Source of the DNA: Mangrovimicrobium sediminis
GTDB lineage: Bacteria; Pseudomonadota; Gammaproteobacteria; Pseudomonadales; Halieaceae
Assembly (NCBI RefSeq): GCF_004745945.1
Contig: NZ_SRLE01000001.1
Coordinates: 124,001 to 188,000, forward strand
Direction: 5' to 3'
DNA: 64,000 nt
Shown here: piece after piece, positions 61,630-64,000 of the stretch
Layout: every line of letters starts with the position of its first letter
Position numbering within the stretch: position 1 is the first letter of the stretch
Notes under the pieces: generated by a model
Databases searched by the model: none
What the model was told of the DNA's origin: nothing
What the model saw: the letters and a program-made list of their open reading frames with translations, nothing else
Program-made: the position numbers and the translations under genes

Positions 61630-64000
61630 TCACTGGCCGAGGTTGTAGCGCAAACGGACCCCGTACATCCGCGGCTGCCCGTAGAGGTAGTCGATGATGC
61701 CGAAGGAACCCCAGCCGCCGCCGGTAGCCACTTCGTAGGCCTCGTCGGTGACGTTATTGGCGAACAGTGACACATCGATTGCCGAGTTGAACACGCTGCG
61801 CCAGTGCACGTTGACATCGATCAGGCTGCGATCGTCGATGTAATCATACGGCGCCGGCGCGCTGGTGTTGACCAGCTGTTCGTCGGTGTAGCTCCAGATG
61901 ACACCGAAGGAAACGTCGCCGTAGCTCTCGTCGATGGGCAGGGTGTAAGTCGCGCTCAGCGAAGCCTTGTGCTCGGGCACCAGGTTCAGCGTGCCGCCCT
62001 CTTCCGCCAGCGGGCTGATCTCCAGGAACGGCGTACCCTCGAGGTTGACGCCCGAGGTGTCCAGTTCTTTGATCTCCGCATCCAGGTAGGCATAGGCGAG
62101 AGTCACTTTCAGGTTGTCCGTGAGCACCGCCACCGCATCGACTTCAATACCGGAGATTTCGGATTTACCGGCGTTGACGATGGCCGCGCCGCCGGAGACC
62201 TGCGGGTAATTGACGCGGTCGGTGATAAGCGAGCCGAATACCTGCTGGTCCGTGTAATCGTTGTAGAACGCGGCAATATTGAGGATACCCTCGATGGCGC
62301 CGCGGTAGGTCAGCTTGGCACCGACTTCGTAGTTATCCACTTCTTCCGGGCCCCAGGTTTCCACGCCGGGGTTGGTGAAGTTGATGCCGCCCTGGCGGTA
62401 GCCGCGGGCGTACTTGGCGTAGATCAGCGCGTCTGGTGAAGGCTTGTAGTCGAGGTTGACCAGCCAGGTCGGCTCGTCGGACTCCTCTTCCAGGGTCTTG
62501 CCGCACACCTTGGGATCATCCGCGATCACCCCCGGGAAGCGGAAGGAGTCGCGACAGGTCGCGATCAGCGGCTCGGTGGTGAACGGGGCCGGTGCGATAC
62601 GCACGCCCTGGTCGTAGCCCTCGATCTTGTCGAAGGTGTAGCGCACGCCTGCGGTCAGTGCGAACTCGTCGGTGATGTCGAAGGTACCCTGGGCGAAGAT
62701 GCCATGGTTCTCGAACTTCAGCTTGGTGGCCGACTGCGAGATGTTGCCTGCCAGCGGGATGGCGGAGAAGTCGCAGTCCGTGGTGTCCACGTTGTCGCAG
62801 TAGGTAAAGATGCCGGTGCGGCCGCCGTTGAGGCCGTCCGGATCCGAGTACTCTAAGTAACCGCCGACCACGTATTGCAGGCGGTCGTCGAAGGCAAAGC
62901 CCTGCAACTGGAGTTCCTCGGTCCAGGTGTTCTGTGCCGCATTCGACTCCCCGGGCAGCATGCCCAGTTCAATCAGGCGGAACGGGGTCCCGGGGGTGAT
63001 CGGCGCCGGAAAGCCAAAATTCAGGAAGTTCACCGAGTCCGGCACCGTGAAGTTATCGCTGTACAGGCTGAAGCGCGACTTCTCCTCGAATTCACCGTAG
63101 CTAAGGATGTTCTTCACGGTGAGCGAGTCGTTCACTTCCCAGGTGGTGGTGTTGATGAACTGCCACTGCTTGATGCTAAGGTTAGCGCGCGGTGCATTCA
63201 CTTCCACGTCGAACTCATCGTCGCCGCGTGCAGCCTGCCGGTCGATCTGCTCGCAGGCGGCGAGCGTGACCATGGCGTTGATGCTGATCTGGCCAATCTC
63301 GTCGGGCACCGCGGCCTCCCGGTCGCAGGCCACGTAGCGCGAGGCGTAGCCCGCGGTGTTGGAATCGCTTGAATGCAGGATCGTGTAGTTTTCCAGGGAG
63401 TCGGTGATCTCCCAGATGGCACTCAGGCGGTAGGCCTCGTAATCGCGATCGTTGAAATCCGGGCCGTTGCCGGACTTGTTCTCCATGTAGCCGTCGCGCT
63501 GGTTGATGTCGGCGGCGAACCGCACCCGGAAGCTATCGGTGAGAGGAACGTTCAACGCGCCCTGCACCCGGGTCATGTCGTAGTTGCCGACCGAGCCCTC
63601 GATATAACCGCCGAACTCGTCGACCGGTTCCTGCGGCACCAGCAGGATCGCCCCGCCGTCCGTGTTGCGTCCGAACAGCGTGCCCTGCGGGCCTTTCAGG
63701 ACCTGCACGTTCTGCAGATCCATGAAGGCGCCGGCGCCGACCGTATTACCGGAGGTGGTACCGCCCTGGGCGCGCACACCAACCACGTCAGCGAAGTACA
63801 CGCCCACGGTGGGCGCGGTGGCCTGGTCCTGGTTGAAGCCGCGAATCGAGAACGAGGATTTCTCCGGACCGTAACGTTCATTCACCGACAGCGACGGCGT
63901 GTAGTTGGCCAGGTCGCTGGCGACGGTGATGTTGCGGTCGTTTAGCTGGTTCTGCGAGAAAACCGTCATCGAGATGGGTACGTCCTGGATGTTCTCCTGG
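61630..64000 (-). CDS. TonB-dependent outer-membrane receptor (5' end outside the window)
   Basis: The frame is open to the right edge, so the signal peptide, TonB box and start lie beyond it. The visible 789 residues begin in the plug domain (ENIQDVPISMTVFS, then SFSIRGFNQD and VQVLKGPQGTLFGRNTDGGAI) and continue into a 22-strand-type barrel with periodic aromatic strands, ending MYGVRLRYNLGQ with an aromatic-containing last strand. The plug motif DVPISMTVFS and overall form match the large marine family of receptors for aromatic or terpenoid/oligosaccharide-like compounds; the ligand cannot be told. It may pair with the adjacent MFS transporter. Confidence 0.93.
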   Translation of the reverse strand, partial: QENIQDVPISMTVFSQNQLNDRNITVASDLANYTPSLSVNERYGPEKSSFSIRGFNQDQATAPTVGVYFADVVGVRAQGGTTSGNTVGAGAFMDLQNVQVLKGPQGTLFGRNTDGGAILLVPQEPVDEFGGYIEGSVGNYDMTRVQGALNVPLTDSFRVRFAADINQRDGYMENKSGNGPDFNDRDYEAYRLSAIWEITDSLENYTILHSSDSNTAGYASRYVACDREAAVPDEIGQISINAMVTLAACEQIDRQAARGDDEFDVEVNAPRANLSIKQWQFINTTTWEVNDSLTVKNILSYGEFEEKSRFSLYSDNFTVPDSVNFLNFGFPAPITPGTPFRLIELGMLPGESNAAQNTWTEELQLQGFAFDDRLQYVVGGYLEYSDPDGLNGGRTGIFTYCDNVDTTDCDFSAIPLAGNISQSATKLKFENHGIFAQGTFDITDEFALTAGVRYTFDKIEGYDQGVRIAPAPFTTEPLIATCRDSFRFPGVIADDPKVCGKTLEEESDEPTWLVNLDYKPSPDALIYAKYARGYRQGGINFTNPGVETWGPEEVDNYEVGAKLTYRGAIEGILNIAAFYNDYTDQQVFGSLITDRVNYPQVSGGAAIVNAGKSEISGIEVDAVAVLTDNLKVTLAYAYLDAEIKELDTSGVNLEGTPFLEISPLAEEGGTLNLVPEHKASLSATYTLPIDESYGDVSFGVIWSYTDEQLVNTSAPAPYDYIDDRSLIDVNVHWRSVFNSAIDVSLFANNVTDEAYEVATGGGWGSFGIIDYLYGQPRMYGVRLRYNLGQ

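Overview
The window is GC-rich DNA from a free-living, probably marine gammaproteobacterium. The conserved order ffh, rpsP, rimM, trmD, rplS, xerD, dsbC, alaC, hom, thrC, recJ is the arrangement known from Pseudomonas and its relatives. Many secreted proteins, a TonB-dependent receptor and a PEP/IPTL-CTERM-like sorted protein fit a Cellvibrionales/Halieaceae-like (OM60/NOR5-type) organism; this placement is an inference.

Layout. 1-7.1 kb: a partial lipoprotein on the minus strand, then four plus-strand envelope or secreted proteins: an Asp-box beta-propeller, an alpha/beta hydrolase with InlB-like and TIG domains, a Calx-beta protein and a lipoprotein hydrolase. 7.3-9.6 kb: a plus-strand pair, beta-propeller plus sulfotransferase, ending at a bidirectional terminator. 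9.7-37 kb: about thirteen genes in a row on the minus strand. They encode two type I polyketide/fatty-acid megasynthases, two more sulfotransferases, three more paralogous beta-propellers, a Gly-Ala-Arg-rich low-complexity protein, a TPR protein, a charged coiled-coil-like protein, two alpha/beta hydrolases, and a large PqqD/M50-like/HlyD membrane protein that has lost its zinc motif. 37.4-39.9 kb: an IPTL-CTERM-like surface protein and a subtilisin-type secreted protease. 39.9-52 kb: core genes (recJ to ffh) interrupted by an 830-bp repeat-laden gap upstream of xerD. 52-58.4 kb: ypjD-like, corB-like, then the operon queA, tgt, NIF3-like, Nudix, gamma-carbonic-anhydrase-like, DUF1289. 58.6-64 kb: tRNA-Leu(CAA), two small conserved-type proteins, an MFS transporter and the C-terminal bulk of a TonB-dependent receptor.

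The candidate undescribed system is the 7.3-37 kb cluster. The two synthases together carry two tandem nitronate-monooxygenase/PfaD-like enoyl-reductase domains, two KS, two AT, one ACP, a KR, two PS-DH domains and a phosphopantetheinyl transferase. That is enough for an iterative, highly reducing, lipid-like product. Three PAPS-type sulfotransferases, hydrolases and an HlyD-like export scaffold suggest the product is sulfated and moved across the envelope. The four beta-propellers share a common core and C-terminal signature and have no assigned role. Synthase, sulfotransferase and propeller genes are linked by 4-bp stop/start overlaps, which supports joint function. The first synthase gene contains an apparent one-base deletion in its KR domain that needs checking.
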